NCBI RefSeq assembly: GCF_041320595.1
Contig: NZ_CP166625.1
Location: forward strand, 2,305,501-2,369,500
Direction of reading: 5' to 3'
Origin: Pleomorphomonas sp. PLEO
Lineage (GTDB): Bacteria > Pseudomonadota > Alphaproteobacteria > Rhizobiales > Pleomorphomonadaceae
DNA length: 64,000 bases
The first letter of the stretch is position 1. Each line of letters begins with the position of its first letter. Below the pieces are notes generated by a model. The model saw only the letters and a program-made list of their open reading frames with translations. It searched no databases and was not told where the DNA came from. Both the position numbers and the translations under genes were made by a program. This document shows, one piece after another, positions 17,296 to 25,511 of the stretch.

Positions 17296-17985
17296 CTATT
17301 CCAGGAAGAACTGCCGCTGGAAGCAGAACATGTCGTTGAACAGGCAATACTCGCCGGGGCCGACCTCGAAGGGCGGGAGGCTTGCGCGCATGTCGGCGAG
17401 TTCCTCGGCGAGGAGGTCGGCCAGTTCGACGAAGGCATCGTCGGTCGGCTCGGCGACGAAATAGCCGATGGTGATGTGGAAGGTGTAGTCGGCGTGGCCG
17501 TCAAGGCGCATGCCGATGCGGTCGGCGATCCTGTCTCGTAACTGGCGGATGGCGGCATTGTCATCGGCGCAGGCCGGTTCGAGGCGCAGGATGAGGGCGT
17601 CGGTGAGCGGGGCGAAGCGCGCCACACGCATGCGGAAGCGCTGTGGTCCGCCGAATGGTTCCTGGCGTAGCCGTTCGCCGATGGTGGCTGTCACCTCATC
17701 GAGGGGGGCATCGAGCGCGATGCGATCCGGCCAGCGATCGGGGCGGCGATCCTGATCGCAGATGCCGACGAACAGCGTCATGTGCCAGCTGGAGGGCGGC
17801 AGCAGCGTGTAAGCGTGGGATGCCGATGCCGCTCGCAGGCGGTCGTAGAGGCGGTCGAGCTTTTCCACCAGCGCCCGCTCGGCGGCGACATGACAGACGA
17901 TGGTGCTGCCCGGATAGGTGCGGACCTTGCCGTCCGCGTGGAATTTCCGCCCGACATCGAGCGGCTTTACCGTGGAAATCGCCAT
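17296..17985 (-). CDS. DUF1868 / 2H-phosphoesterase-like protein
   Basis: A 229-aa protein with the two H-x-T motifs of the 2H phosphoesterase (LigT/2'-5' RNA ligase-like) superfamily: HMT at residues 68-70 in SSWHMTLFVG and HIT at 169-171 in YTFHITIGYF. Spacing and the N-terminal GSTIVCHV stretch match the DUF1868 group. Members cleave cyclic or linear phosphodiesters (superfamily knowledge). It lies five bases after the stop of the IMPase-like gene, at the end of an ABC importer/phosphodiesterase operon, so a phosphodiester or cyclic-phosphate substrate brought in by that importer is plausible. Confidence 0.8.
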   Translation of the reverse strand: MAISTVKPLDVGRKFHADGKVRTYPGSTIVCHVAAERALVEKLDRLYDRLRAASASHAYTLLPPSSWHMTLFVGICDQDRRPDRWPDRIALDAPLDEVTATIGERLRQEPFGGPQRFRMRVARFAPLTDALILRLEPACADDNAAIRQLRDRIADRIGMRLDGHADYTFHITIGYFVAEPTDDAFVELADLLAEELADMRASLPPFEVGPGEYCLFNDMFCFQRQFFLE

Positions 17986-17990
17986 TTTCG

Positions 17991-18767
17991 TCAGTCCGTG
18001 ATTGAGGTTTGAATGGGGGCGATCTGGTCCATCAGGGCCGGGGTGCCGGCCATGACCCAGAGGCCCTGCGGTTTGAGTTCGCCGCCCCAGCGGACGTTGA
18101 GGCCCGCTTCGGCGCAAATGACGACGCCGCCGGCCAGATCCCAAAGGCTGGTGTAGCGCTCGATGTAGCCATCGACGCGGCCAAGGGCGGCAAAGCCCAG
18201 CGAGATTGAGGCGCAGCGGAAGCCGGTCACCCCCCAGCGCGCCTTGCGCAGATGAAGCTCCACTTCGGCGATGGCTTCCGGCGTCCAGCGGGTGTTCTCG
18301 CCGACGGCGACCACGCGCGCCGCGTCGAAGCGGGCGTCGCGGCTGGCCGGCTTGCCGTCCACCCAGAGGCCGGAGCCCGTCTCGGCCGACAGCGTCAGGC
18401 CGAGGACCGGATAGTGGATGACGCCGAGGTCGGGCTGGCCGTCGCGCATGTGGGCCAGCGAAATGCCCCACAGCGGGCTGCCGCGCAGGAAGTTGGCCGT
18501 GCCGTCGATCGGGTCGACCACCCAGCAGTCGTCGGACGCCTCGCCACCGTATTCCTCGCCCACCAGCGGCTGACCGGGAAAGGCTATCCTTAATTCGCAC
18601 TTGAAGAAGCGCTCGATGTCGCGATCGGCTTCGGAGACGAAGTCCATCGGCGCCTTGGCGGAGAGGCTAAGGTCTTCCCGGGCCTGAAACAGGCGCAGGG
18701 CGCGCCGGCCGGCTTCGGCCATCAGCGCGTTGGCCGCCGCGTGCCTTGCAGAGAGCGGGCGGGTCAT
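17991..18767 (-). CDS. Inositol monophosphatase family protein
   Basis: Mg2+-dependent phosphomonoesterase of the IMPase/CysQ/HisN family, 258 aa. Metal-binding motifs: GEEYGGE (Glu71/72), DPIDGTANF (Asp85, Asp88) and a C-terminal WDLAGG (normally WDxAAG or similar). Cytoplasmic. It overlaps the glycerophosphodiesterase gene by four bases (ATGA) and is followed by the DUF1868 gene. In this operon it would remove phosphate from the sugar or polyol phosphate released by the other enzymes (inference). The exact substrate (inositol, glycerol or other phosphate) is not decidable. Confidence 0.88.
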   Translation of the reverse strand: MTRPLSARHAAANALMAEAGRRALRLFQAREDLSLSAKAPMDFVSEADRDIERFFKCELRIAFPGQPLVGEEYGGEASDDCWVVDPIDGTANFLRGSPLWGISLAHMRDGQPDLGVIHYPVLGLTLSAETGSGLWVDGKPASRDARFDAARVVAVGENTRWTPEAIAEVELHLRKARWGVTGFRCASISLGFAALGRVDGYIERYTSLWDLAGGVVICAEAGLNVRWGGELKPQGLWVMAGTPALMDQIAPIQTSITD

Positions 18768-19501
18768 GGGCGGAGATCGGCGACGTTGGAGAGAATGGTC
18801 TGCACGCCCCCGGCGATCAGACGGCGCGCCTCGGCGAGGTCGTCGATGGTTGCGGTGGCAAACTCGATGCCGCTGGCGTTAAGGCGCGCCAGGGCCTCGG
18901 CATCCAGAAGGTCGCTGGTGCAATGGAGGATCTGGCAGTTGACGGCGCGGAGCAGCGCCTCGGGGTCCTTGGGCGGGACCACCACGGCGAAGGCGCGCGG
19001 CACGTCCGGCAGCAGTTCGGCGGCCCGCGCCAGGGCGACGCGCGAGAAGCTGGTGATGAACAGGCGTCCGCGCCCCTCGGGCCACAGCCGCTTGAGCTCA
19101 GTGCAGGCGATCTCGGCGGTCTCCCAGTCGTCGCCGGCCGTCGGCTTCAGCTCGACCTGCAACGACAGGTCCTCTTCCAGCACGGTTTCAAGCAGCTCCG
19201 CGAAGGTCGGGATGCGCTCGCCGGCAAATTCCGGCGCGAACCAGCTGCCGGCGTCTAGCTTGCGGATCTCGTCAAACGTCATGCCGGCGACAAGGCCGTG
19301 GCCGTCGGTGGTGCGGTCGACGGTGTCGTCATGGATGATGACGGGGCGCTGGTCGCGCGTCAGCTTGACGTCGATTTCCACCCATTCGGCGCCGCGCCGT
19401 TTGGCCTCGCGCATGGCGGCGAGCGTGTTCTCGGGGGCGTGGGCGCTGGCGCCGCGATGGGCGATCAGGCGCTCGACGACAAAAGGATTCTGTGCGGACA
19501 T
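18764..19501 (-). CDS. ugpQ: Glycerophosphodiester phosphodiesterase
   Basis: Cytoplasmic GDPD-family TIM-barrel enzyme, 245 aa, hydrolysing glycerophosphodiesters to sn-glycerol-3-phosphate plus an alcohol. Seen: AHRGASAHAPENT (His15, Arg16, Glu24), EIDVKLT (Glu42, Asp44), IHDDT (His57) and the VELKP metal-site strand. There is no signal peptide, as in UgpQ. It overlaps the IMPase-like gene (ATGA), and a repeat element separates it from the ABC permeases upstream. Context supports intracellular processing of an imported phosphodiester. Confidence 0.9.
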   Translation of the reverse strand: MSAQNPFVVERLIAHRGASAHAPENTLAAMREAKRRGAEWVEIDVKLTRDQRPVIIHDDTVDRTTDGHGLVAGMTFDEIRKLDAGSWFAPEFAGERIPTFAELLETVLEEDLSLQVELKPTAGDDWETAEIACTELKRLWPEGRGRLFITSFSRVALARAAELLPDVPRAFAVVVPPKDPEALLRAVNCQILHCTSDLLDAEALARLNASGIEFATATIDDLAEARRLIAGGVQTILSNVADLRP

Positions 19502-19547
19502 GGGAGCGAAAACAGCCTTGCTAGTTGGAGGATGATAGGTTTCAGAG

Positions 19548-19683
19548 CCTGAGCTGAAATTCGCTGGGGTGCGGCAGGTGGCGACGGCTTCGAGAACCGG
19601 AGCGCAGCGGACTTCCTGTCCGTGAGCACCGGAAGCGCAGAAGACTAAGCCAAATGCCCGCCCCAGTAGAATTTCCGCTCAGG
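19548..19683 (-). repeat. MITE-like repeat family A, copy 3 (inverted)
   Basis: A 136-bp copy in inverse orientation to the copies at 7.0-7.4 kb. Terminal repeats here read CCTGAGCTGAAATTCGCTGG and CCAGTAGAATTTCCGCTCAGG-like; the core GTCTTCTGCGCTTCCGGTG and the TTCTCGA...CCGTCGCCA piece are shared. It is inserted within the operon, between the last ABC permease gene and the phosphodiesterase gene. Confidence 0.75.
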
Positions 19684-19686
19684 CTC

Positions 19687-20520
19687 TCAGAGTTTGCCCA
19701 TGCCGCCGGCCATCAGATCGTCGCGCATGATGCGGCCGGCGGCGATGAACACCACAAGGACCGGCAGCAGCAGGATGAGCGACACGATGGCGGCCAGCGG
19801 GAACTGGAGCGAATAGGGGTCGAGGTAGGTGTAGAGCTTGGTCGGCAGCGTCTGAATGACCGGCGCGCCGGTGACGAAGGTCTTGTCGAATTCCTCAAAG
19901 GAACCGACGAAGGACAGGAGGCCGCCGGCCATCAGGCCGGGAACGGCCAGCGGCAGGATCAGGCGGTGGAGAATGGCCAGGGGACCGGCGCCCAGCGATC
20001 GGGCGGCATGGATCAACTCGTCCGGCAGCGTCTCGAAACTGGCGGTCATCAGGCGGATCATCAGCGGTAGCGTGCCGATGGTCTGAACCAGGATCACCCC
20101 GAAGGTCGTGTAGGCGATGCCGAGCGTCAGCAGCACCTGGCCGACGCTGACGCCGACGACGATGCCGGGGATGATGCTCGGCGCCAGGATGAATAGTTCC
20201 AGCGCCCGCTTGCCGCGCATCGGTGTCTTGGCCATGGCCCAGGCGGTGGGCAGGGCAAGGGCGGTGGTGAGAAGGGTGACGCCGACGGCGATCAGCAGGC
20301 TGTTGAACGTGGCGCGACCGATGCCGTCATCGCCGAGAACCTGTCGCCAGTTGTCGAGCGAGAGCGTATCCGGCAGCAGATTGGGGTAGCTCCAGCGTCC
20401 AGAGAGGCTCCAGACGACCAGCAGGATTACCGGCAGAGCGACGGTGACGGCGAGCGCCAGGAACAGGGTGGTGGCGACCAGCGGCCGCCGGGGTTCCATC
20501 GTCGGCGAACGGTCGGTCAT
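19687..20520 (-). CDS. ABC transporter permease (PotC-like)
   Basis: Inner-membrane permease, 277 aa, about six TM segments. It carries the conserved cytoplasmic EAA loop (AARSLGAGPLAILHRLILPL) that contacts the ATPase. It overlaps the upstream permease by four bases. Similar in type to spermidine/iron/phosphonate-class importers (PotC, binding-protein-dependent). Part of the importer whose binding protein, ATPase and other permease lie upstream on the same strand. Substrate is inferred to be an organophosphate from the downstream enzymes. Confidence 0.9.
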   Translation of the reverse strand: MTDRSPTMEPRRPLVATTLFLALAVTVALPVILLVVWSLSGRWSYPNLLPDTLSLDNWRQVLGDDGIGRATFNSLLIAVGVTLLTTALALPTAWAMAKTPMRGKRALELFILAPSIIPGIVVGVSVGQVLLTLGIAYTTFGVILVQTIGTLPLMIRLMTASFETLPDELIHAARSLGAGPLAILHRLILPLAVPGLMAGGLLSFVGSFEEFDKTFVTGAPVIQTLPTKLYTYLDPYSLQFPLAAIVSLILLLPVLVVFIAAGRIMRDDLMAGGMGKL

Positions 20521-21374
20521 CGACTGTCTCCCTTGGCCGCGCCGACGTTGGAGGTCAGGGCGTAGTAGGCGATGAGAACGGCGAAGGCGAAGGCCGACAG
20601 CACCATGCCGATGGCGAAAACCTGGCCCATGTCGCCCTCGGCGAAAGCGCGCACCATGCGCACCGACAGCGGCAGCGGGTTGGGGGCACCGACCAGGTCG
20701 GGGATGGCAAACGAGCCCATGGAGCCGATGAAGGTCAGAAGCACCGCCGCCGTGATGCCCGGCAGGGCCAGCGGCAGCTCGACGCGCAGGAAGGTGCGGA
20801 TCGAGCCGGCGCCGAGCGTGCGAGCGGCCTGGCGGATGTCCTCGGGAATGGCGGCGAAGGCGCCGGTGATCACCAGCGTCATGAACGGCAGCTGCTTCCA
20901 GGTGGTGGCGGCGATGACGCCGATGCCCCAGGGGTCGCGAACCATCTTGGGTAGCTTGAGGCCAAGCGGCAGCAGCAGACGATCAAAAAAGCCGCCCTGT
21001 TCGATCAGCGTCAGCACCAGGAGCGCGACGATGATGCCGGGCACCGCCATCGGGATCTTGTAGAGGCCGTTGAACAGCTTTCGGCCGGCAAAATGCCGTC
21101 GCAGTGCCAGCGCCAGCCCGATCGCCAGCACCAGCGTGACGACGACCGGCACCACCCCGTAGTAGAGCGAGGTGGCGAGGCTGCGCAGCAAGACCGCGCT
21201 GGTGAAGATGCGGGCGTAGAACTTGAGGGTGAGGGCCGGATCGTCGCCGACGAGGCCGAAGCTGCCCAGCAGCGCCGTCAGCAAGGGAAATCCGAACAGC
21301 GCGATGAGGAAGCCGGCGCCGGGCAGCAGCAATAGCGCGAGCTCAAGGCGCGGACGGCGATGGAGGCCGATCAT
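20517..21374 (-). CDS. ABC transporter permease (PotB-like)
   Basis: First permease of the importer, 285 aa, about six TM helices. The EAA-type motif is QAARTLGAGSIRTFLRVELPL. It overlaps both neighbours by four bases (ATGA at each junction), showing tight translational coupling of ATPase, permease and permease. It partners the 19687-20520 protein to form the translocation pore. Confidence 0.9.
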   Translation of the reverse strand: MIGLHRRPRLELALLLLPGAGFLIALFGFPLLTALLGSFGLVGDDPALTLKFYARIFTSAVLLRSLATSLYYGVVPVVVTLVLAIGLALALRRHFAGRKLFNGLYKIPMAVPGIIVALLVLTLIEQGGFFDRLLLPLGLKLPKMVRDPWGIGVIAATTWKQLPFMTLVITGAFAAIPEDIRQAARTLGAGSIRTFLRVELPLALPGITAAVLLTFIGSMGSFAIPDLVGAPNPLPLSVRMVRAFAEGDMGQVFAIGMVLSAFAFAVLIAYYALTSNVGAAKGDSR

Positions 21375-22408
21375 GCCGCCGCTCCCGCCGTTTCGGCCAG
21401 AAGCGATACCGGTCCGGTCACGCTCACGGCCACGCGGGCGCCGATCTCCAACAGCGCCTCGCCGCCGGAGCGGCTGGCCTTCAGGTTGAAATCGGCGATG
21501 CGCACCACATAGTTGGCCTGCGCGCCCATGAAGGAGACGGCGGTGATTTCGCCATGTCCGCCGGCGTCCGGGGCGAGCGCCAGGTTCTCGGGGCGCAGCG
21601 ACACGACGGCCGGCCCCCGGTGATCGCTGTCGAGCGGCACCCCGTCGCCCCAGGGCAGGCGCGCCTGCCGGCTCGCGGTGTCAACCGGCAACAGGTTGGT
21701 CTGGCCGAGAAAGCTGGCGGTGAACACGTGGCGCGGGTTGCGATAGAGCGAAACCGGCGTGCCGATCTCCACCACTTCACCGGCGTTCATCACCACGATG
21801 CGGTCCGACATCGCCATGGCCTCCGCCTGATCGTGGGTGACGTAGAGGCTGGTCGAGCCGGTCTGGCGATGCAGCGCCACCAGATCGTGGCGCAGGCTGT
21901 CGCGCAGCTTGGCGTCGAGATTGCTGAGCGGCTCGTCGAGCAGCATCAGGGCCGGCTGCATGACGATGGCGCGAGCCAGTGCCACGCGCTGCTGCTGGCC
22001 GCCAGACAATTGGCGCGGCATGCGGTCGACGTAGGCGGCGAGATTGCAGATTTCGAGCGCATGCTCGAGGCGGCGGCGCTGCTCCTCCCGTGGCACCTTG
22101 CGCATCTCCAGCCCGAAGGCGAGGTTCTTGCGCACCGACATGTGCGGGAACAACGCATAGGACTGGAAGACCATGGCGATGTCGCGCTTGTCGGGCGGCA
22201 GCGCGTCGATGCGCTTGCCGGCGAGGACGATCTCGCCGCTCGATGCCTCGGTGATGCCCATGAGGATGCGCAAGAGCGTCGACTTGCCGCAACCGGATGG
22301 GCCGAGGACCGTGACGAATTCGCCCTTTTCGACCTCAAGGGAGGTGGGGTGCAGGGCGACGGTGTCGCCGAAGCGCTTGCCGACGGAATGGAGCTGAAGC
22401 TCGGCCAT
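21371..22408 (-). CDS. ABC transporter ATP-binding protein (PotA/UgpC-like, with TOBE domain)
   Basis: Cytoplasmic ATPase of the importer, 345 aa. Walker A GPSGCGKS (36-43), Q-loop VFQSYALFPH, signature LSGGQQQRVALARA, Walker B LMLLDEPLSNLDAKLR, H-loop VTHDQAEAM, then a C-terminal TOBE region (from about residue 240). ATG 22408 is chosen because homology (AELQLHSVGKRF) starts there; an ATG 48 bp upstream is less likely. It overlaps the next permease by four bases and lies 81 bp after the binding-protein gene. Confidence 0.92.
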   Translation of the reverse strand: MAELQLHSVGKRFGDTVALHPTSLEVEKGEFVTVLGPSGCGKSTLLRILMGITEASSGEIVLAGKRIDALPPDKRDIAMVFQSYALFPHMSVRKNLAFGLEMRKVPREEQRRRLEHALEICNLAAYVDRMPRQLSGGQQQRVALARAIVMQPALMLLDEPLSNLDAKLRDSLRHDLVALHRQTGSTSLYVTHDQAEAMAMSDRIVVMNAGEVVEIGTPVSLYRNPRHVFTASFLGQTNLLPVDTASRQARLPWGDGVPLDSDHRGPAVVSLRPENLALAPDAGGHGEITAVSFMGAQANYVVRIADFNLKASRSGGEALLEIGARVAVSVTGPVSLLAETAGAAA

Positions 22409-22489
22409 GGGTCTCGTCTCAAATTGCCATGAAGGGATGGGGGCGATGGCCTCCATCCCGTTTGGCGGGACTTCAGGGGGAAGGCGACG

Positions 22490-23725
22490 TCAGCGCTTGG
22501 ACAGGATCTTCTCGTCGAGCGCCTTGGCCAGCGCGTTGGCCATCGGCCAGTTGGCCGGCACCGACAGAGACGGGTAGACCGCGTCGGGCAACAGATACTT
22601 GCGCGTTTCGGCCGATACCTTGGTGGCGTCGAAATCGTTGCGTGGTGAGCGCGACGCCTTGGTTTCCATCTTGTAGGCCTGGAACTCCATGCCGAAGGCT
22701 TCGTTGATCAGCAACATGGCCGCCGCCGGATGCACGGCGTTGGTCGGAACGAAGAAGGCATCGCCGCTGCCGACCTGGCCGTTTTTCAACAGCGTCAGGC
22801 GGAAGCTTTCCGGCAGCTGCTTGGCGCGCAGGAAGGTCAGCACCTGATCTTCCCAGACGGTGCCGATCGCAGCCTGCTTGTTGTTGATCAGGTTGAGCGT
22901 GTCGGCGTTGCCGTTGGTCAGCTCGGCGCTATCGAGCAGCTTGCCGAAATAATCCCACACCGGGGTGAGGCAGGTGTCGTTGAGGGCGAAATCCTCGTTG
23001 TCGTCCTTGGTCTTGCTGTAGTCGAGAAGGCGGGCCCGACAGTCGCCGGTGGTGTAGTTGAGCGCCGCCGAGAACAGGAAGCCGCCGCCCGAACCACCCT
23101 TGGCCGGCAGCGTCATGGCAAATTGGTGCGGATGGCTGGTCGACCAGGCGAGCAGCGCGTCGAAATCCTTGGGCAGGTCGGCGTCCGACACCACGGCGCT
23201 GTCGTAGCCGATGGCGGTCTGGTTGCGATGAACGATCGGGTAGGTGCCGTGCACATCGACGCCGAACACCACGTCCTTGAACTGGCTCTGAACGGTGGCA
23301 AGGTTGGGCAGGATGGCGCCGAGGTTGACGTTGCCGATCACGCCGGACGGCGCCAGGATGGGATAGTCGCCACCACCGGCGAAATAGGCATCGACCGGCG
23401 AGTCCTGCCCGGCCTTCTGGACGGCGATCAGTTGCTGGTCGGCCTGATCGCCCTTCACGTCGGAATAGACGACCTTGATGCCGTATTTGGCTTCAAAGCG
23501 CTTGAGAAGACCTTCATTCCAGGTGTCGGCAAAGCTGCCGGCGAAGTTGTACATGACAACGGTGCCCTCGGCTTTGGCGAGCGGAACGACCACGTCATAG
23601 AAGGTGTCGCGGGTGACGGCCGCCAGCTCGGGGCTGGCGTGCTTCAGGCCGGGCTGGGCATCGGCCAGCGACGGAGTGGCGATCAAACAGGTGGTTGCGA
23701 GGGCAAAGGCGGTGAGACGGTTCAT
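22490..23725 (-). CDS. ABC transporter substrate-binding protein
   Basis: Periplasmic solute-binding protein, 411 aa. The Sec signal peptide is about residues 1-22 (cleavage near PSLADA). Type II binding-protein features include GTVVMYNFAGSFADTW near the N-terminus and AYFAGGGDYPILAPSGVIGNV. ATG 23725 follows GGGAG. First gene of a seven-gene minus-strand operon (binding protein, ATPase, two permeases, GDPD, IMPase-like, DUF1868). It is divergent from a ROK regulator. Ligand not assignable from sequence; the downstream phosphodiesterase and phosphatase point to a phosphorylated polyol or a glycerophosphodiester. Confidence 0.9.
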   Translation of the reverse strand: MNRLTAFALATTCLIATPSLADAQPGLKHASPELAAVTRDTFYDVVVPLAKAEGTVVMYNFAGSFADTWNEGLLKRFEAKYGIKVVYSDVKGDQADQQLIAVQKAGQDSPVDAYFAGGGDYPILAPSGVIGNVNLGAILPNLATVQSQFKDVVFGVDVHGTYPIVHRNQTAIGYDSAVVSDADLPKDFDALLAWSTSHPHQFAMTLPAKGGSGGGFLFSAALNYTTGDCRARLLDYSKTKDDNEDFALNDTCLTPVWDYFGKLLDSAELTNGNADTLNLINNKQAAIGTVWEDQVLTFLRAKQLPESFRLTLLKNGQVGSGDAFFVPTNAVHPAAAMLLINEAFGMEFQAYKMETKASRSPRNDFDATKVSAETRKYLLPDAVYPSLSVPANWPMANALAKALDEKILSKR

Positions 23726-23942
23726 CGTGGGCTCCCGGGGTGGGTTGGGCGGCTGCCGATGATTACTACCCATCGTATGTAATATTTATATGACGCTTCT
23801 TCCGAGGCGGTGAAGAGCCGTTCCTATGGGGTGAGATCGCTGGCGGCGCGGGTTGATTTTGCCGTCATTGGCAGGGCTCGCTGTGGCAGGTGACATAAAT
23901 CACCGGCGCGGGTAGTTTGTCCTAAAGCCAACGAGTCTCTCA

Positions 23943-25067
23943 GTGATCAGCAGCGTCGCCAGTCCGCCATCTCCTCTGCCCTCCAGTGAACGCTGGGTGC
24001 TGGACGTCATCCGGCGGTTCGAGCCGATCGCCCGCTCCGACCTGACGCAACACGTCGATCTGGCCCAGCAGTCGGTGCATCGCATCGTCGAAACGCTGGT
24101 CGGGCGCGGGCTGGTGCGGGCGGGGGCGCCGTTGAAGCGCGGCCGTGGCCAGCCGAGCGCGGTGCTGGAACTCCAGCGTGATGCCGTCTTCTCGATCGGC
24201 ATCTCGGTGAATACCGATTCGATCACCATCTGCCTGGTCGATCTGGCCTGTCGAACGGTGGAGCAGATCACTCTGCGCGAACCACCGCTCAGCCGCGGCG
24301 TGTCGCTGGAGGCGATCAGGGATGCCATCGATCGCATCGTGCGCCGCAACGCGGTGGCGTCCGAGAGGATCATCGGCATCGGGTTTGCCATATCAGGTTA
24401 TTTTGTACCCGACGGGGGTATTAATGCCCCGGAACCCTTGCGAGACTGGTCGCTCGTCGACCTGAAGCCGGAGTTCGAAGCCTATTTCCGGCTACCGATC
24501 TGGGTGGAGAACAACGCGACCACCGGCGCCATCGGTGAAAAGATGCGCGGTGCCGGACTGTGGGCGCGCAGCTTTGCCTATTTCTCCTTCAACTACGGCT
24601 TCGGCATGGGGTTGATCCTGGACGGCAAGCCCTATTTCGGCTCCCATCGCAACGCCGGCGAGATGCGGATGTACCGCCCCGACGACGAGGGAGAGAACCG
24701 GCCCGCCCTCAGGTATCTGATCGACGAACTCCGCCGGAACGGCATCCGGATCGATTCCGTCGCCGACCTCAAGGAGCGCTTTGATCCCTCTTGGCCTGGC
24801 GTAGAGGCCTGGGTCGAGCGTGTCATGCCGCAGCTCGATCGCGCCGTGAACGCGGTTACCGGCGTGGTGGATCCGGAAGCCATCGTCTACGGCGGCCAGA
24901 TCCCGCGCGAATTGGGGCAGATGCTGATCGAGCGCACGACCCACTGGGGCGGCTGGCGCTATGGCGTGGCGCAGGCGCTGCCGAAACTGGTTCTGTCGGA
25001 AGCCAATGTCGATCCAGCGGCGGCCGGCGCCGCCATGCTGCCACTCGACGCGGTGTTTTTTCCCTGA
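23943..25067 (+). CDS. ROK-family transcriptional regulator
   Basis: Regulator of 374 aa. The N-terminal winged HTH is about residues 16-66 (ARSDLTQHVDLAQQSVHRIV). The ROK sugar-kinase-like domain follows from about 85 (FSIGISVNTDSITICLVDL, IGIGFAISGYF, WVENNATTGAIGEK, MGLILDGKPYFGSHRNAGEM). The usual ROK zinc motif C-x-C-G-x-x-G-C-x-E is not present after the NAGEM segment, so zinc binding is doubtful. It starts with GTG at 23943 behind a weak Shine-Dalgarno. Divergent from the organophosphate-type importer operon, which it probably controls. Confidence 0.9.
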   Translation: MISSVASPPSPLPSSERWVLDVIRRFEPIARSDLTQHVDLAQQSVHRIVETLVGRGLVRAGAPLKRGRGQPSAVLELQRDAVFSIGISVNTDSITICLVDLACRTVEQITLREPPLSRGVSLEAIRDAIDRIVRRNAVASERIIGIGFAISGYFVPDGGINAPEPLRDWSLVDLKPEFEAYFRLPIWVENNATTGAIGEKMRGAGLWARSFAYFSFNYGFGMGLILDGKPYFGSHRNAGEMRMYRPDDEGENRPALRYLIDELRRNGIRIDSVADLKERFDPSWPGVEAWVERVMPQLDRAVNAVTGVVDPEAIVYGGQIPRELGQMLIERTTHWGGWRYGVAQALPKLVLSEANVDPAAAGAAMLPLDAVFFP

Positions 25068-25099
25068 GAGCCAGTCTCGAAATTCTACTGGGTCGGGCA
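25063..25099 (-). repeat. MITE-like repeat family A, solo end
   Basis: CGAAATTCTACTGGGTCGGGCA at the end of this stretch matches the terminal repeat of the copy at 19548-19683 (reverse complement) for about 22 bases, then similarity stops. It overlaps the 3' end of the ROK gene. Probably a deletion remnant. Confidence 0.4.
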
Positions 25100-25134
25100 C
25101 TGAGAGCCGGTGGAGTGTCGTTTCATTCCAATGC

Positions 25135-25165
25135 AAAAAACGCCGGTCATGATGGCCGGCGTTTT
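25135..25165. terminator. Bidirectional terminator between convergent genes
   Basis: AAAAACGCCGG...CCGGCGTTTT forms an 8-bp stem with a short loop, with A-run and T-run on either side, between the ROK gene (plus) and the small minus-strand gene. It can end both transcripts. Confidence 0.8.
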
Positions 25166-25235
25166 CAATGGCTTCGAGCAGCGCTGAGAACTCATCTCGG
25201 CGATGCTTGAAGGTGGACCACACCTTCGATGACGA

Positions 25236-25511
25236 CTATTGCGGAATACGCGGCTCGTCTCCCAAGGTCGCCGAGCTTGCCGCCTGCTGGGCGTCGTAGC
25301 CCATACGATCGGAGATCGAAAACGGTGCTCCGATGCACCGGCTGTCGGCCTGTCTGTAGACCAGCCTGTCGTCCACAATCGTGCCGACGTAACGGCCGTG
25401 CGGGCCGAAGACCTTGTCACCGCGACGCTGGCCAACCGCCATGCCGGAGCTGGTGAAGATGTAGAACTCGTCCTCCTGAAGTGGAAGTCCATTCTTTGTA
25501 TATAAACCCAT
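25236..25511 (-). CDS. Small protein, possible four-fold beta-flower domain
   Basis: A 91-aa protein of repeated short beta units: LYTKNGLPL, FYIFTSSGMAVGQR, KVFGPHGRYVGTIVDDRLVYR. This W/Y-x(n)-G-x-x-V-G repeat pattern resembles proteins annotated as four-fold beta flower; function unknown. ATG 25511 is chosen over an upstream start because GGGAGG lies six bases before it. It faces the ROK gene across a shared terminator. Membership is a recollection of the sequence pattern, not a search result. Confidence 0.6.
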   Translation of the reverse strand: MGLYTKNGLPLQEDEFYIFTSSGMAVGQRRGDKVFGPHGRYVGTIVDDRLVYRQADSRCIGAPFSISDRMGYDAQQAASSATLGDEPRIPQ

